Shown here: positions 32,691-42,166 of the stretch, one piece after another
Numbering within the stretch: position 1 is the stretch's first letter
Layout: every line of letters begins with the position of its first letter
Source: an uncultured Christensenellaceae bacterium
GTDB taxonomy: Bacteria; Bacillota; Clostridia; Christensenellales; Borkfalkiaceae
NCBI GenBank assembly: GCA_910588695.1
Contig: CAJUOV010000008.1
Location: forward strand, 1 to 64,000
Reading direction: 5' to 3'
DNA: 64,000 bases
Notes under the pieces: generated by a model
Database searches by the model: none
What the model saw: only the letters and a program-made list of their open reading frames with translations
Told to the model about the DNA's origin: nothing
Made by a program: the position numbers and the translations under genes

Positions 32691-33884
32691 TCAGGACAAA
32701 ACGATTTTCATTCGGACCTTCTTTCCCTTTGCAAGAATAAAATCCTCTCGGGGAATCGGGGAGTTCCCGTCCGTTACCCGTTCGCCGTTGACGCTCACGC
32801 CGCCCTGCTCGATAAGCCGCCGCGCTTCGCCGTTCGACTTGCAAAGTCCCGCCGCAACGAGGGCGCCGATGAGATTGGAAGTCGATTTATCGATAGACTT
32901 TACGGGCATATCACCATCGCCGCCGAACGCGCCGCGCGCTTCCGACTGCGCCTTGTCTGCCTTTTCCTGCCCGTGCACCGTTTTTGTAAGTTCGTAGGCA
33001 AGCACTTCCTTCGCGCGGTTCATGCGCTCGTCCTTGTATTTCGTCAGCTCCGCGATCTTGTCGAGCGGCAAGAAAGTCAGAAGTTTCAGACACTTCTCCA
33101 CATCCGCATCGGCTGTATTGCGCCAATATTGGTAGAAATCGTAGGGGCTCGTCTTGTTTTCGTCGAGCCACACCGCGCCTTTCTGCGTTTTGCCCATCTT
33201 TTTCCCCTCGCTCGTCGTAAGCAGAGTAAAGGTCATCGCAAACGCGCTCTTTTGCTCCTTGCGGCGGATTAGATCGGCTCCTGCCAGAATATTGCTCCAC
33301 TGATCGTCGCCGCCCAATTCCAAAAGACAGCCGTATTTACGGTTGAGCACCAAAAAGTCATAAGCCTGCATGAGCATATAATTGAATTCGAGGAACGATA
33401 GTCCCTTTTCCATACGCGATTTGAAACACTCCGCCGTGAGCATTTTATTCACGGAGAAATGCACGCCGATCTCGCGCAGAAAGTCGATATAGTTGAGATC
33501 GAGAAGCCAATCGGCGTTGTTCACGATCACCGCGCCGTTCTCCCCCTCGAAACTGACGAATTTCGACATCTGTTTTTTGAAACACTCTACATGATATGCG
33601 ACCGTCTCTTTCGTCATCATCGAACGCATATCCGTTCTGCCCGAGGGATCGCCCACCATCGCGGTGCCGCCGCCGATGAGAATAATGGGCTTATGCCCCG
33701 CGTCCTGCATGTGTTTCATCGCAACGAGCTGCATAAAATGCCCGACGTGAAGACTGTCCGCCGTGGGATCGAAACCGATATAAAACGGAACGCTCTCCTT
33801 TGAAAGTTTTTCATAGAGCTCATCTTCATAGACCGTCTGTTTAATAAACCCGCGCGCACGCAAAGTGTCCATTACGTTTTTCAT
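32691..33884 (-). CDS. tyrS: Tyrosyl-tRNA synthetase
   Basis: The 397-residue class I synthetase has the HIGH-like motif HVGHF in [11 protein letters not shown], the KMSKS-like KKMGKTQ (about 229-235), Tyr-binding DQ segment in GGDDQWSNI and a C-terminal S4 RNA-binding domain ([14 protein letters not shown]). It charges tRNA-Tyr. GAGG lies 8 bases before the ATG. The promoter at 33906-33934 leaves a leader of only about 15 bases, so no T-box riboswitch can be present. Confidence 0.97.
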   Translation of the reverse strand: MKNVMDTLRARGFIKQTVYEDELYEKLSKESVPFYIGFDPTADSLHVGHFMQLVAMKHMQDAGHKPIILIGGGTAMVGDPSGRTDMRSMMTKETVAYHVECFKKQMSKFVSFEGENGAVIVNNADWLLDLNYIDFLREIGVHFSVNKMLTAECFKSRMEKGLSFLEFNYMLMQAYDFLVLNRKYGCLLELGGDDQWSNILAGADLIRRKEQKSAFAMTFTLLTTSEGKKMGKTQKGAVWLDENKTSPYDFYQYWRNTADADVEKCLKLLTFLPLDKIAELTKYKDERMNRAKEVLAYELTKTVHGQEKADKAQSEARGAFGGDGDMPVKSIDKSTSNLIGALVAAGLCKSNGEARRLIEQGGVSVNGERVTDGNSPIPREDFILAKGKKVRMKIVLS

Positions 33885-34108
33885 AATAAAACCTCGTTAT
33901 CTGCCATTATAGACTGTGCGGAATGATTTGTCAATAAAATTTCGCTGCCGCCGCAATCGCTCCGTAAATTCGCAAGCTCGGCAAGACGGCTGAACATTTC
34001 ATCGCGCGAACAGGGACGCAAAAGCCTCGATTTCAAAATAAGATTCTGGCGTTCACGCTCTCTGAGGTTGTAATCTTCAATCATTTTTTCATAACATATC
34101 TGACTCAT
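33881..34108 (-). CDS. Possible small protein in front of tyrS
   Basis: A 75-codon frame (ATG 34108) of charged, helical composition ([18 protein letters not shown]) ends in an ATGA overlap with tyrS. It lacks a ribosome binding site and contains the tyrS promoter in its end. The overlap is suggestive, but coding is doubtful. Otherwise the stretch 33885-34196 holds only promoters. Confidence 0.25.
   Translation of the reverse strand: MSQICYEKMIEDYNLRERERQNLILKSRLLRPCSRDEMFSRLAELANLRSDCGGSEILLTNHSAQSIMADNEVLL
33906..33934 (-). promoter_or_regulatory. tyrS promoter
   Basis: TTGACA (33934-33929), 17 bases, TATAAT (33911-33906) on the minus strand, 21 bases in front of the start codon. Confidence 0.85.
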
Positions 34109-34133
34109 TGTATTTTGATTATACAAATTATAG

Positions 34134-34162
34134 TTGACAAATATTGTCATATATGTTAAAAT
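34134..34162 (+). promoter_or_regulatory. Promoter with overlapping palindrome before the WYL regulator
   Basis: TTGACA at 34134-34139, 17-base spacer, TAAAAT at 34157-34162. The inverted repeat TGACAA-ATA-TTGTCA (34135-34149) overlaps the -35 and is a candidate autoregulatory operator. Confidence 0.75.
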
Positions 34163-34196
34163 ATTTTTAAGAAAATATATCAAGCGAGAAAAAAAT

Positions 34197-35126
34197 ATGA
34201 AATTTCAGATCATGCTCGGGATTTTATTTACCTTATTGGCGCGGCGAAAAGTGAGCGCGGGATACCTTGCGAATAAATACGGCGTTTCGGTGCGGTCGAT
34301 CTATCGCTATGTAGACGAAATGTCGATTTCGGGCGTTCCCGTAACGGTTTTACGCGGTCCGCACGGCGGGATCTGTATTTCGGACGCGTTCACCCTGCCC
34401 AAAGGTCTTTTGACGAAAGAGGAATACGCAAAAGCGCTCGACTGCCTGCTCGCCATGAACGAGCAACTGCACGACGAAGTTTTGGACGACGTGATCGAAA
34501 AATTCAAACGTACCGAAAAAGCCGCGGAACGGGATGCGGAAATTACGGGAAACATCTTAGTCGACGGCGGAACGTGGGGCGACGAACGGAAATTTTCCGA
34601 CCTTATTGCCTTTTTCTCCCGCGCCGCAGAAGAGAGAGAATCTCTCGCGATTGAATACGCCGACCGCGGCGGCGAAAGAACGAACCGAGTGATCCTGCCT
34701 CACTTAATGGTACTCAAACAGAACGTCTGGTACGTCTACGCTTACTGCAACCTGCGCGGCGGCTTCCGCCTCTTTAAGCTCGGCAGAGTCCGCTCCGTCC
34801 GCAAAACGGGCGAAACGTTCGAGCGCATTACCTTTCGCCGTGAAGACATTCCCCTCTCTTTTTGGAAAGCTCAGAAAGAAGCGGACGCCAAATTCAAAAT
34901 TTCTCCCGAACGTCTGCCCTTCGCCGAGGAGTGGCTGGGAGTCGCAAACGTCTACGAACAGAACGGAGAATACTTCGCGGAAGCCATTCTCCCCGACGAC
35001 GAATCGCTCGTCGGCAAAATTTTATCGGCAGGTGCGGGTTTTACCGTGCTCTCCCCCGCCTCCCTCGTTGAAAAAGTCCGTGCAGAAACCGCAAAGATCT
35101 TTGCTTGTTATGAAATAAATTCCTGA
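34197..35126 (+). CDS. HTH-WYL transcriptional regulator
   Basis: The start is the ATG at 34197; a longer frame begins with the TTG of the -35 box and is not used. The 309-residue protein has an HTH_11 domain (about 10-60: VSAGYLANKYGVSVRSIYRYV) and a WYL domain (about 150-225, with VILPHLMVLKQNVWYVYAYC and FRLFKLGRV) followed by a C-terminal extension. WYL regulators bind small ligands or nucleic acids and control stress and defence genes. No target gene lies alongside except itself. Confidence 0.88.
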   Translation: MKFQIMLGILFTLLARRKVSAGYLANKYGVSVRSIYRYVDEMSISGVPVTVLRGPHGGICISDAFTLPKGLLTKEEYAKALDCLLAMNEQLHDEVLDDVIEKFKRTEKAAERDAEITGNILVDGGTWGDERKFSDLIAFFSRAAEERESLAIEYADRGGERTNRVILPHLMVLKQNVWYVYAYCNLRGGFRLFKLGRVRSVRKTGETFERITFRREDIPLSFWKAQKEADAKFKISPERLPFAEEWLGVANVYEQNGEYFAEAILPDDESLVGKILSAGAGFTVLSPASLVEKVRAETAKIFACYEINS

Positions 35127-35242
35127 CAACAGACCTCGCAATCGATAGAAAACCATAATAAAAAATCTCGCATGCGTCGCGTTCGTGATCGGAAAAGCAA
35201 TCATTCATTAAAATCTAAAACGAATTTTTACAGTCAAACAAA

Positions 35243-35286
35243 TAGCGCGCTGATTCGATTAAGAAATACAGCGCGCTATATTTTTT
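35243..35286. terminator. Terminator between convergent genes
   Basis: TAGCGCGCTG (35243-35252) / CAGCGCGCTA (35269-35278) with a 16-base loop and a following T-run; AT-rich surroundings hold no gene. Confidence 0.75.
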
Positions 35287-35322
35287 GTTTTTCAAAATGA
35301 AATTTTTAGTAAAAATTTCTAC

Positions 35323-35895
35323 TTAAATTTTATTTGCGATATAAAAAGGACACTTGTTTCCCAAGCACTGTTTATTTTGCGATGCAAACGCGCAAATAAT
35401 TTTATCTGTTTCCATTTCAATACCGTATTTATCTTTTACGAATTTTACTCCGTATGAAAGCGACAAAAATGCGTTTCTTTTACAACATCTCGCCCCTCCT
35501 ATTTTGCTCATCTGAGAAAGAACTGCGGAAGTGTATTCCATATTGTCTTTATAGTATTCATCTGTGCTTAACGGACTTGTCTTGTGTATAATTGACAGAA
35601 CCGCCGCAACAGATGACGTTGAACCGCAAATACCCCAATAAGCGCACATCGCTCCCGGCATTTTTGCCGCTCTATTTTCAAGTTCATTCAAACACTCTTC
35701 AAGACTAAATTTACCCCCTGCATTTCTCATAGCAGTTGCAAACGCAGCACCGTCGAGAAAATGATGCTCGGGTCCGTGAATGTTTATATAGTCTTTGCAC
35801 ATCATTTCTTTAATAATTGCTACGGGATTTTTAGAAGTGCACTTGACAATGTCGCGTTTTATCAAACTGAACTTATCTTGTAATGTGTATTCCAT
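35323..35895 (-). CDS. DUF5714-domain protein
   Basis: The 190-residue product (ATG 35895) shows the DUF5714 pattern: HGPEHHFLDGAAFATAMRN, PGAMCAYWGICGSTSSVAAV, SPLS, and GGARCCKRNAFLSL, with a Cys-rich end (CLGNKCPF). The conserved His and Cys residues suggest metal or cluster binding. The domain is often fused to or next to a SAM-dependent methyltransferase in anaerobes; here it stands alone, without one. Role unknown. Confidence 0.82.
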   Translation of the reverse strand: MEYTLQDKFSLIKRDIVKCTSKNPVAIIKEMMCKDYINIHGPEHHFLDGAAFATAMRNAGGKFSLEECLNELENRAAKMPGAMCAYWGICGSTSSVAAVLSIIHKTSPLSTDEYYKDNMEYTSAVLSQMSKIGGARCCKRNAFLSLSYGVKFVKDKYGIEMETDKIICAFASQNKQCLGNKCPFYIANKI

Positions 35896-35969
35896 ATAAT
35901 ATATTTTTCTCCGATAAAGTACTGTTTGCTGATCAAACCATGATAAAATCACGGAAACGGCAAAATTTT

Positions 35970-37970
35970 TTAATTGAGAACTACGTCTTTCAGACTTTCG
36001 TATTTCTGCATAGCGGCTTCTCTGATCTTTCCGAGATCGCTTCTTTCGAACGCCTCGTCGGAAAGCTGTTTTGCAAGAAACACCGCTTCTTTGGGGTACC
36101 TCAGATTTTTGATTTCGCTTAAATATTTTCCGCTCTGCCTGGTTCCCAAAAAGTCGCCGCCGCCTCTGAGTTCCAGATCGCGTTCGGCAAGCTCAAATCC
36201 GTCGTTCGTACTCTTAAAAAGCCGTAACCTTTCGTAAGCGCTCTCCGATTCGCTCCCGACGAGCAGAAAACAATAACTCTTTTCCGCGCCCCGCCCTACT
36301 CTGCCGCGAAGCTGGTGCAACTGCGAAAGCCCGAACCGCTCGGCATTGCAGATTACCATAATGGTAGCCGACGGCACGTCAACGCCCACTTCGATGACCG
36401 TAGTAGAGACAAGACAGTCGTATTCTCCGTTTTTGAACGCCGTCATGACCGCAGTCTTATCTTTCTCTTTCATGCGTCCGTGCAGCAGGGCAAGCCGCAT
36501 CGAAGGAAGTCTGCCCCTGAGTTCTTCGAAAAGCTCCGTGACCGACGTTACCTGCCCCTCGTCATCGTCTATTTTGGCGCAGACGAAATAAGCCTGTTTT
36601 CCCTTCTTTGTCTCTTCCGCAATATAGGCAAGCATATCGTCATACTTGTACGCGGGAATGACCGAAGTGGAAATTTCCTGTCTGCCCTGCGGTTTATCGC
36701 CGATCACCGTAATATCGAGATCGCCGTAAAAAATCAATGAAAGAGTGCGCGGAATCGGAGTTGCGGACATCACTAAAACATCTACATTTTCTCCTTTTTC
36801 GCTCAATATATTGCGTTGCGCCACACCGAAACGGTGCTGTTCGTCGCATACACAAAAAGCCAAATCACAAAAAGATACGTCGTCCTGCAATACGGCGTGC
36901 GTGCCGCAGAGCACGTCATATTCTCCCGCGGCAAGTTTATATTTCAATTCCCGTTTTTCCTTTGCCGTACAGGATCCCGCCAGATACGCAACCCTGTACT
37001 CGGGGAAAATTTTTTGTAAAAGCCTGAAATTCTGTTCGGCAAGCACTTCTGTCGGAGAGAGATACGCCGCCTGAAATCCGCTTTTGAGCGCCATAAAAAT
37101 GCCCGTGAGCGCAACCGCAGTCTTCCCGCTCCCCACGTCGCCCTGCAACAGTCGGTTCATGCGCACAGGCGATTTTACATTATTGAAGATCGCGCGTACC
37201 GCCGCCCGCTGTCCTTGGGTAAACTGAAAGGGAAAACGTTTTTCAAACTCCGAGACGTCTTCTTCGGTCACAGAATAAACTCTGCCGCGCGCCTCTTTTC
37301 TATCGCCCTTAATTAGTTTGAACGCCGAAACAAGCGTAAAATATTCTTCTATTGCGATCCGTTCGGCTGCTTTTTGCATTTCACGCAGTGATTTTGGGGC
37401 ATGAATCGCCGAATATGCCTGATTCAACGGCGTAAGCTCGTATTTTTTACAAAGATCGACGGGAATCACAGAGACTCGCTCTTCCTTATGCAACGCTTTC
37501 TGCACCGCGTCGCGCACCGCTTTCTGAGTCAGGGAACCGCATAGCCCGTACACCGGAACAAGCCCTTTCAGTCTCGACACTCCGCCAATCGGCTCAAACG
37601 TAGGATTGACAAGTGAAATCTGCCCGTACTTATTGCTCACCCGTCCGTAAAAAAGATACTCCCCCGTTTTCAGGCGACCGGCAAGATATGGCATATTGAA
37701 CCATACGGCGGTAAAATTATACCCGTCCTGCGAAAGATGCGCCCGTACCGTTTTCAGCCGCCCCGCATACCGAACAGGCTCCACATAAACGAGCGTGCAA
37801 GCGACAAGCGCAAGTTCGTTGTGGTACACATCCCTCACCGAAACCCGATTCGTCATATCGAGATAGGCGCGCGGAAAATAAGAACACAGCTGCGCCGTAG
37901 TCCCGACCCCCAATTTCTTAAATTCTTTTGCGCGTTTTTCTCCGACGCCCGCCAAAAATTCGATATTCAT
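35970..37970 (-). CDS. recG: ATP-dependent DNA helicase RecG
   Basis: The 666-residue protein has the N-terminal wedge/OB domain (about 30-150), Walker A LLQGDVGSGKTAVAL (about 263-277), the DEQH box in VCDEQHRFGVAQRN and the conserved C-terminal QLRGRVGRG and GDFLGTRQSG. RecG remodels stalled forks and branched DNA. It is slightly short compared with about 680 residues but complete. It follows the FakA-like gene and Asp23, a common Firmicutes order, though a terminator-like hairpin at 38041-38073 separates it. Confidence 0.96.
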   Translation of the reverse strand: MNIEFLAGVGEKRAKEFKKLGVGTTAQLCSYFPRAYLDMTNRVSVRDVYHNELALVACTLVYVEPVRYAGRLKTVRAHLSQDGYNFTAVWFNMPYLAGRLKTGEYLFYGRVSNKYGQISLVNPTFEPIGGVSRLKGLVPVYGLCGSLTQKAVRDAVQKALHKEERVSVIPVDLCKKYELTPLNQAYSAIHAPKSLREMQKAAERIAIEEYFTLVSAFKLIKGDRKEARGRVYSVTEEDVSEFEKRFPFQFTQGQRAAVRAIFNNVKSPVRMNRLLQGDVGSGKTAVALTGIFMALKSGFQAAYLSPTEVLAEQNFRLLQKIFPEYRVAYLAGSCTAKEKRELKYKLAAGEYDVLCGTHAVLQDDVSFCDLAFCVCDEQHRFGVAQRNILSEKGENVDVLVMSATPIPRTLSLIFYGDLDITVIGDKPQGRQEISTSVIPAYKYDDMLAYIAEETKKGKQAYFVCAKIDDDEGQVTSVTELFEELRGRLPSMRLALLHGRMKEKDKTAVMTAFKNGEYDCLVSTTVIEVGVDVPSATIMVICNAERFGLSQLHQLRGRVGRGAEKSYCFLLVGSESESAYERLRLFKSTNDGFELAERDLELRGGGDFLGTRQSGKYLSEIKNLRYPKEAVFLAKQLSDEAFERSDLGKIREAAMQKYESLKDVVLN

Positions 37971-38040
37971 TATATTTGAATGTCATATAAATAAGTTCAA
38001 TATATTTAATATAATTCTTCCGATCCGAAAAATTAAATAT

Positions 38041-38073
38041 AAAAAAAGAGCGGGATCCGCCGCTCCTTTTTTT
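38041..38073. terminator. Terminator between fakA-like and recG
   Basis: GAGCGG / CCGCCGCTC with A7 before and T7 after, directly behind the stop of the gene at 38076. Confidence 0.8.
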
Positions 38074-38075
38074 AT

Positions 38076-39740
38076 TTATTCCAAAGAAAGCAGATAATAA
38101 TACACAGGCTGACCGCCGTAATGACAATCCACATCGCAATCCGAGAACGCCTCCTGCACTTTCTCGGCAAGCGCCTCCGCATCCGACTCTTCGACACCTT
38201 CGCCGTAGTAGAGCGTAATGACTTCGTGATAATCCTCTTTGAGCTTTTCGATCAGTTTGAGAACGGCTTCGCTGACGTTATCTTTCTTATCTTTGTCGCT
38301 CTTGGCGAGAATCTTTTTGTCGTCCAGACCGATGATGTCGCCCTCGTTGATTTTGAATCCGTTGACGTTCGTCGTGCGCACTGCGTGGGTGATCTGTCCC
38401 GATTTTACATTGTCAAGCGCATGGATCATGTTGGTTTTGTTTTCTTCCACGCTCGCCTCGGGGCTGAACGCGAGCGCGGCGGCAAAGCCCTGCGGGATGT
38501 TTTTGGTCGGGATAACGTGAATAATGCGGTTTTCCACAAGCGCGCGCGCCTGTTCCGCCGCAAGAATAATGTTTTTATTGTTCGGAAACACAAAAACGTG
38601 CTCCGCATTGATCTTTTGCACCGCCGTCGCAATGTCGGAAGCGGAGGGATTCATCGTCTGTCCCCCTTTGATCACGCGATCCACAAAGAGATCTTTGAAA
38701 ATCTCTTCGATCCCGTCGCCCGCGCAGACGGCAAGCATGCCCTGATCTTTCTTTTCCGCCTCGCGCTTTGCTCTGAGCGCGCGATTTTGTTCGAGCATAT
38801 TTTCGATTTTAGGTCGGTCGAGTTCCCCGAGTTCGAGCGCATAGGTGAGCGCAACCCCCGGACAATTCGTGTGAACGTGAACTTTGACCATCTCCAAATC
38901 GCCGATACAGATCACGCTGTCGCCGATCCCCATAAGATTCTCGCGTAATTTATCGATATCGGCGAGCGTTGTGCTCTTTTTGAGGTTGATGATAAAAAAT
39001 TCGGTACAGTAGGCGAACTGTATTTCGCCCAGATCCATGTTGATAATATCGGAATTATCGTCAAATTCGGAGGAACTTGCGGAATTGGCGGCTTCCGTCT
39101 GTACTTCGGAGACAATCTCGTCGCCCATCAGCGCCGCCAAAAATCCGCGCATGATCGTCATGAGACCAACGCCGCCCGAATCCACGACGCCCGCTTTTTT
39201 CAACACGGGCAACAGCTCGGGAGTCATTGCAAGCGCCTTGTCTCCGGCTTCTATGATCGCAGGCAAAAAAGTCTCGAAATCTTTATGTTTCCCTGCGGAT
39301 TTGACCGCAAACTCGCTCATCATGCGCACGACCGTCAAAATCGTACCCTCTTTGGGAATCGCTACGGCGTTGTAAGCGACTTTTGTGCCGGCTTCGAGCG
39401 CCTTGGCAAACGTTTTCGTATCGATACTATCCTGTCTGTTCTCGCGCAAAACAGAACAGATCCCTCTGAAAATCTGAGAAAGAATAACGCCGGAATTTCC
39501 TCTTGCGCCCTTCAAGGCTCCCTTCGAAACACAATCGCAAACATCGGAAAATCCGTTGTTCGAGCACGCCGACAGTTCTTTCACCGCCGACTGAATCGTA
39601 AGCGACATATTCGTGCCCGTATCGCCGTCGGGAACGGGAAACACGTTGAGCGCGTCTACCTTCGCCCGATTATTATCAAGCATTTTCGCGCCGACTAAAA
39701 CCATTTTGCGGAAAGTCGCGCAATTTATCGTTTTCTGCAT
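38076..39740 (-). CDS. DAK2-domain kinase, FakA/YloV family
   Basis: The 554-residue protein has an N-terminal Dak2 domain (about 10-200) with the Mg/ATP site FPVPDGDTGTNM and a C-terminal region with the FakA-type DUF1949/DegV-related part (IPTKNIPQGFAA, about 408-419; ITLYYGEGV near the end). FakA phosphorylates fatty acids bound to FakB (DegV) for phospholipid synthesis. Gene order with Asp23 upstream and recG downstream is the Firmicutes yloU-yloV-recG cluster. No DegV gene is seen nearby. Confidence 0.93.
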   Translation of the reverse strand: MQKTINCATFRKMVLVGAKMLDNNRAKVDALNVFPVPDGDTGTNMSLTIQSAVKELSACSNNGFSDVCDCVSKGALKGARGNSGVILSQIFRGICSVLRENRQDSIDTKTFAKALEAGTKVAYNAVAIPKEGTILTVVRMMSEFAVKSAGKHKDFETFLPAIIEAGDKALAMTPELLPVLKKAGVVDSGGVGLMTIMRGFLAALMGDEIVSEVQTEAANSASSSEFDDNSDIINMDLGEIQFAYCTEFFIINLKKSTTLADIDKLRENLMGIGDSVICIGDLEMVKVHVHTNCPGVALTYALELGELDRPKIENMLEQNRALRAKREAEKKDQGMLAVCAGDGIEEIFKDLFVDRVIKGGQTMNPSASDIATAVQKINAEHVFVFPNNKNIILAAEQARALVENRIIHVIPTKNIPQGFAAALAFSPEASVEENKTNMIHALDNVKSGQITHAVRTTNVNGFKINEGDIIGLDDKKILAKSDKDKKDNVSEAVLKLIEKLKEDYHEVITLYYGEGVEESDAEALAEKVQEAFSDCDVDCHYGGQPVYYYLLSLE

Positions 39741-39782
39741 GGAATGCTCCTAATATTTGAAATGAATACGCGGAGACGAGAG

Positions 39783-40133
39783 TTAAAGTTTCAAACCGAC
39801 GATGTTGACGTTTACGGTGTCGACGATCATACCCGTAAAGTGCTCCACCTTATACTTTACCGATTCTTTCAATGCCTCGGCAACAGCCTCGATGGAAACG
39901 CCGTATTTAATTAAAACGTATACATCGATAAAAATTCGGTTTCCGGACGTAATGATTTTTACGCCTTTGCCTCCCGCGTCTCGTTTGAGTAATTCGGCAA
40001 GCGTATCGGTAAAACGGCGGGAAACGGTATCTACGATCCCGTAACTTTCCACCGCAGCCTGAGACGCGACCTTTGCGATCGCAAGGTCGGAGATTGAAAT
40101 TTTTCCGTAAGCGTTGCTCGTGCTGACCGACAT
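39783..40133 (-). CDS. Asp23/Gls24 family envelope stress protein
   Basis: The 116-residue protein has the Asp23 pattern: GKISISDLAIAKVASQAAVE at the start, then FIDVYVLIKYGVSIEAVAEAL and VDTVNVNIVGLKL at the end. It is the YloU homologue, transcribed with the FakA-like gene 42 bases downstream and divergent from rpmB. Relatives localise to the membrane and respond to envelope or alkaline stress. Confidence 0.92.
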   Translation of the reverse strand: MSVSTSNAYGKISISDLAIAKVASQAAVESYGIVDTVSRRFTDTLAELLKRDAGGKGVKIITSGNRIFIDVYVLIKYGVSIEAVAEALKESVKYKVEHFTGMIVDTVNVNIVGLKL

Positions 40134-40349
40134 ATACAGCTCCCCTAATTATCTATTCTATATTCTACCCTATATGCAAACTTTTTGCAAGCGATATTTG
40201 AAAAAAATTAGCGATTTTACAAAAAAATGCGCTTTTCACCCGCTATTTTAATTGCTTTTTTTTCCCCGAAATGGTATCATATTGCCGTTGATATGCGCGA
40301 AGGCTTTTTTCGCGCCCGAAAATGATTATTTCCTGCGGAGGTGAAAAAT

Positions 40350-40538
40350 ATGTCGAGAGTATGCAGCGTTTGCGGTAAAGGACAGGTGGCGGGCAACAAC
40401 GTTTCCCACTCCCATCGCAAAACGAAGAGAACGTTTCAGGCAAACGTACAGAAAGTAACTTATAAAAAAGACGGAAAAGCGGTCAACGACTACGTCTGCG
40501 CAAGATGCCTGAAAAGCGATAAAGTAGAAAGAATCTGA
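40350..40538 (+). CDS. rpmB: Ribosomal protein bL28
   Basis: The ATG at 40350 is preceded by GGAGGTG at 6 bases; the GTG three codons earlier lies inside that site. The 62-residue protein has the zinc-binding Cys pairs CSVCGKG and CARCLKS and [16 protein letters not shown]. This C+ form depends on zinc. It is divergent from asp23 as in many Firmicutes. Confidence 0.97.
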   Translation: MSRVCSVCGKGQVAGNNVSHSHRKTKRTFQANVQKVTYKKDGKAVNDYVCARCLKSDKVERI

Positions 40539-40543
40539 AAAAC

Positions 40544-40577
40544 AAAAAAAGACCTGTGCTTGCACAGGTCTTTTATT
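40544..40577. terminator. rpmB terminator, bidirectional
   Basis: GACCTGTG / CACAGGTC with a 4-base loop flanked by A7 and T4-A-T4; overlaps the end of the convergent dipeptidase gene. Confidence 0.88.
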
Positions 40578-41490
40578 TTGCGGAAAACACTCGTAAAAAG
40601 TTAGAGTACGCAAACTTTTCCGTCCGCCCGATCCCGAACTCCTCTTCCAGAAGCGAAAGAAAATCTGGAACGTAAGCCGGATTTTTCAGATAAGGATTTT
40701 CAGGCATTCCGTCGAAGTCGCTTCCGATCGCAAGGCAGTCCTCTCCGCCCGCGTTCACGATCGCCCGCGCGTGGGCAAGAAGAGCGCTCCTCTGCCCATC
40801 CGCAGTCGGATCGGCGGAAAGGAAGTCGGCGCAGAAACAGAGCCCGACCACGCCGCCGTGATCGGCGATAAGACGGATCCCCTCGTCCGAAAGATTGCGC
40901 GGACAGTCGTAAACCGTTCTTGCAGCCGAATGACTTGCGACGAAGGGTTTATTCGAACAGGCCGCAACGTCCTTTACAAGACAATCGCTGCCGTGCGACA
41001 CGTCCACGATCATACCGAGCTCATTCATCGCTTCTACGCATTCGAACCCGAACGGCTTTAACCCGCGCTCTTCTTCGCGCTCGAAAAAGCTCCGCTTTCC
41101 CGCAAGCAATCCTTCGTAATCGGGAAAAGCGGGAAAACCGATCTCATTTTCGTAATTCCAGACAAGGGTCGCCATGCCGACCCCTCGGCGGGAGAGCACG
41201 GCAAGATTTTCGATCGATCCTTCGATCGCCTCCCCGCCCTCGACGGTGAGAAGCGCGTTGACGCCCGCGCCGAGTTCCTCTGCGCTCCGCACCCGATTGA
41301 TCTTTTCCCGCTTACAGAATTCTTCGAAAGAATCGGCGAGAGCGACCGCCTGACGAAACCCGCCCCGCCTCGAAGAGACGAACGCCGCAAAGCATTGCAA
41401 AAAGCACCCGCCCTCTTCGAGCCGTACTTTCGTAATTTGCGTATCTTCTCCCGCAGTAAGCGTATCGGCGTGTAAATCACAGTATTTCAT
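40573..41490 (-). CDS. Membrane dipeptidase (M19 family)
   Basis: The 305-residue protein has the M19 metal-binding start CDLHADTL, the middle VDVSHGSDCLVKDV and ASHSAARTV, and the end IGSDFDGM. The family hydrolyses dipeptides with a dinuclear zinc site. No signal peptide is present, so it is cytoplasmic here. It stands apart from the following operon by about 80 bases. Confidence 0.94.
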   Translation of the reverse strand: MKYCDLHADTLTAGEDTQITKVRLEEGGCFLQCFAAFVSSRRGGFRQAVALADSFEEFCKREKINRVRSAEELGAGVNALLTVEGGEAIEGSIENLAVLSRRGVGMATLVWNYENEIGFPAFPDYEGLLAGKRSFFEREEERGLKPFGFECVEAMNELGMIVDVSHGSDCLVKDVAACSNKPFVASHSAARTVYDCPRNLSDEGIRLIADHGGVVGLCFCADFLSADPTADGQRSALLAHARAIVNAGGEDCLAIGSDFDGMPENPYLKNPAYVPDFLSLLEEEFGIGRTEKFAYSNFLRVFSAK

Positions 41491-41569
41491 AGACTATCCC
41501 TTGTAAAAGATTTTCAGAAACCGTCTTATCAGATAGGGCGGTTTTACGCAGATAATCAAGAGCGCCTCC

Positions 41570-42166
41570 TCATTCATTCACGAATACCAGAACTTTTCCC
41601 TCCGCCGTAAAACTCGCCTCGTCTTGGGTCACCACGTTTGAAATGCCGATTGTGGAGCCGTAGAAAAAAGTTCGGGGCATCGGGTAATAAAATCCTTCAC
41701 AATCCATAATATGCGCGTTTCCGCCGAAAGGTGTTACGGAAACCGTTTTTCCCTTCATTCCTCTTAAAACAATTTTGCCTTCCGCCGCAAAAATACGCGA
41801 ATAATTCGTGATCAGCGCAGCGTTTGCTCCTAGCTCGCAAGCCTTAAAAAGCAAATGCAGATTCCCGATAAAATGATCTTCTCTTCTGCCGCCGCCCCCG
41901 TAAATCTCAATTTCTCCATAACCCGCCCGTATCGCCCGCATAAGCGCAAGCTCGCCGTCCGTATAATCCTTTTCGCTCGGATATATTTCGGAGGGCGCAG
42001 GAGAGGGAATCTCGTTCAGAGAATCGTAATCCCCCAAATTTTCATCGATTCTGACTTTTTCTTTTGCCCAAGCGTATGCGCCGTCGCAACAGTACACATG
42101 CGCACGCGAGGCGTCTATCTTGCCCTTATACGGCTCGCCGTTGAGCAGAATGATTGCCGTTTTCAA
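41570..42166 (-). CDS. thiN: Thiamine pyrophosphokinase
   Basis: The 198-residue enzyme shows the family order: CCDGAYAWA, GDYDSL (about 46-51), KDYTDGELAL, YGGGGRREDHFIGNLHLL and a C-terminal beta domain with SVTPFGG. It transfers pyrophosphate from ATP to thiamine. It overlaps rpe by 4 bases and is the last gene of the large operon that starts upstream of priA. Confidence 0.93.
   Translation of the reverse strand: MKTAIILLNGEPYKGKIDASRAHVYCCDGAYAWAKEKVRIDENLGDYDSLNEIPSPAPSEIYPSEKDYTDGELALMRAIRAGYGEIEIYGGGGRREDHFIGNLHLLFKACELGANAALITNYSRIFAAEGKIVLRGMKGKTVSVTPFGGNAHIMDCEGFYYPMPRTFFYGSTIGISNVVTQDEASFTAEGKVLVFVNE

Noticed and set aside
33885..34130. Possible T-box riboswitch in front of tyrS
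   Set aside because: No AGGGTGG-type T-box sequence or specifier structure is visible, and the consensus promoter at 33906-33934 leaves only a very short leader.
34134..34196. TTG start 21 codons upstream of the WYL regulator ATG
   Set aside because: That TTG is the first triplet of the -35 element, so the stretch cannot be translated from this promoter.
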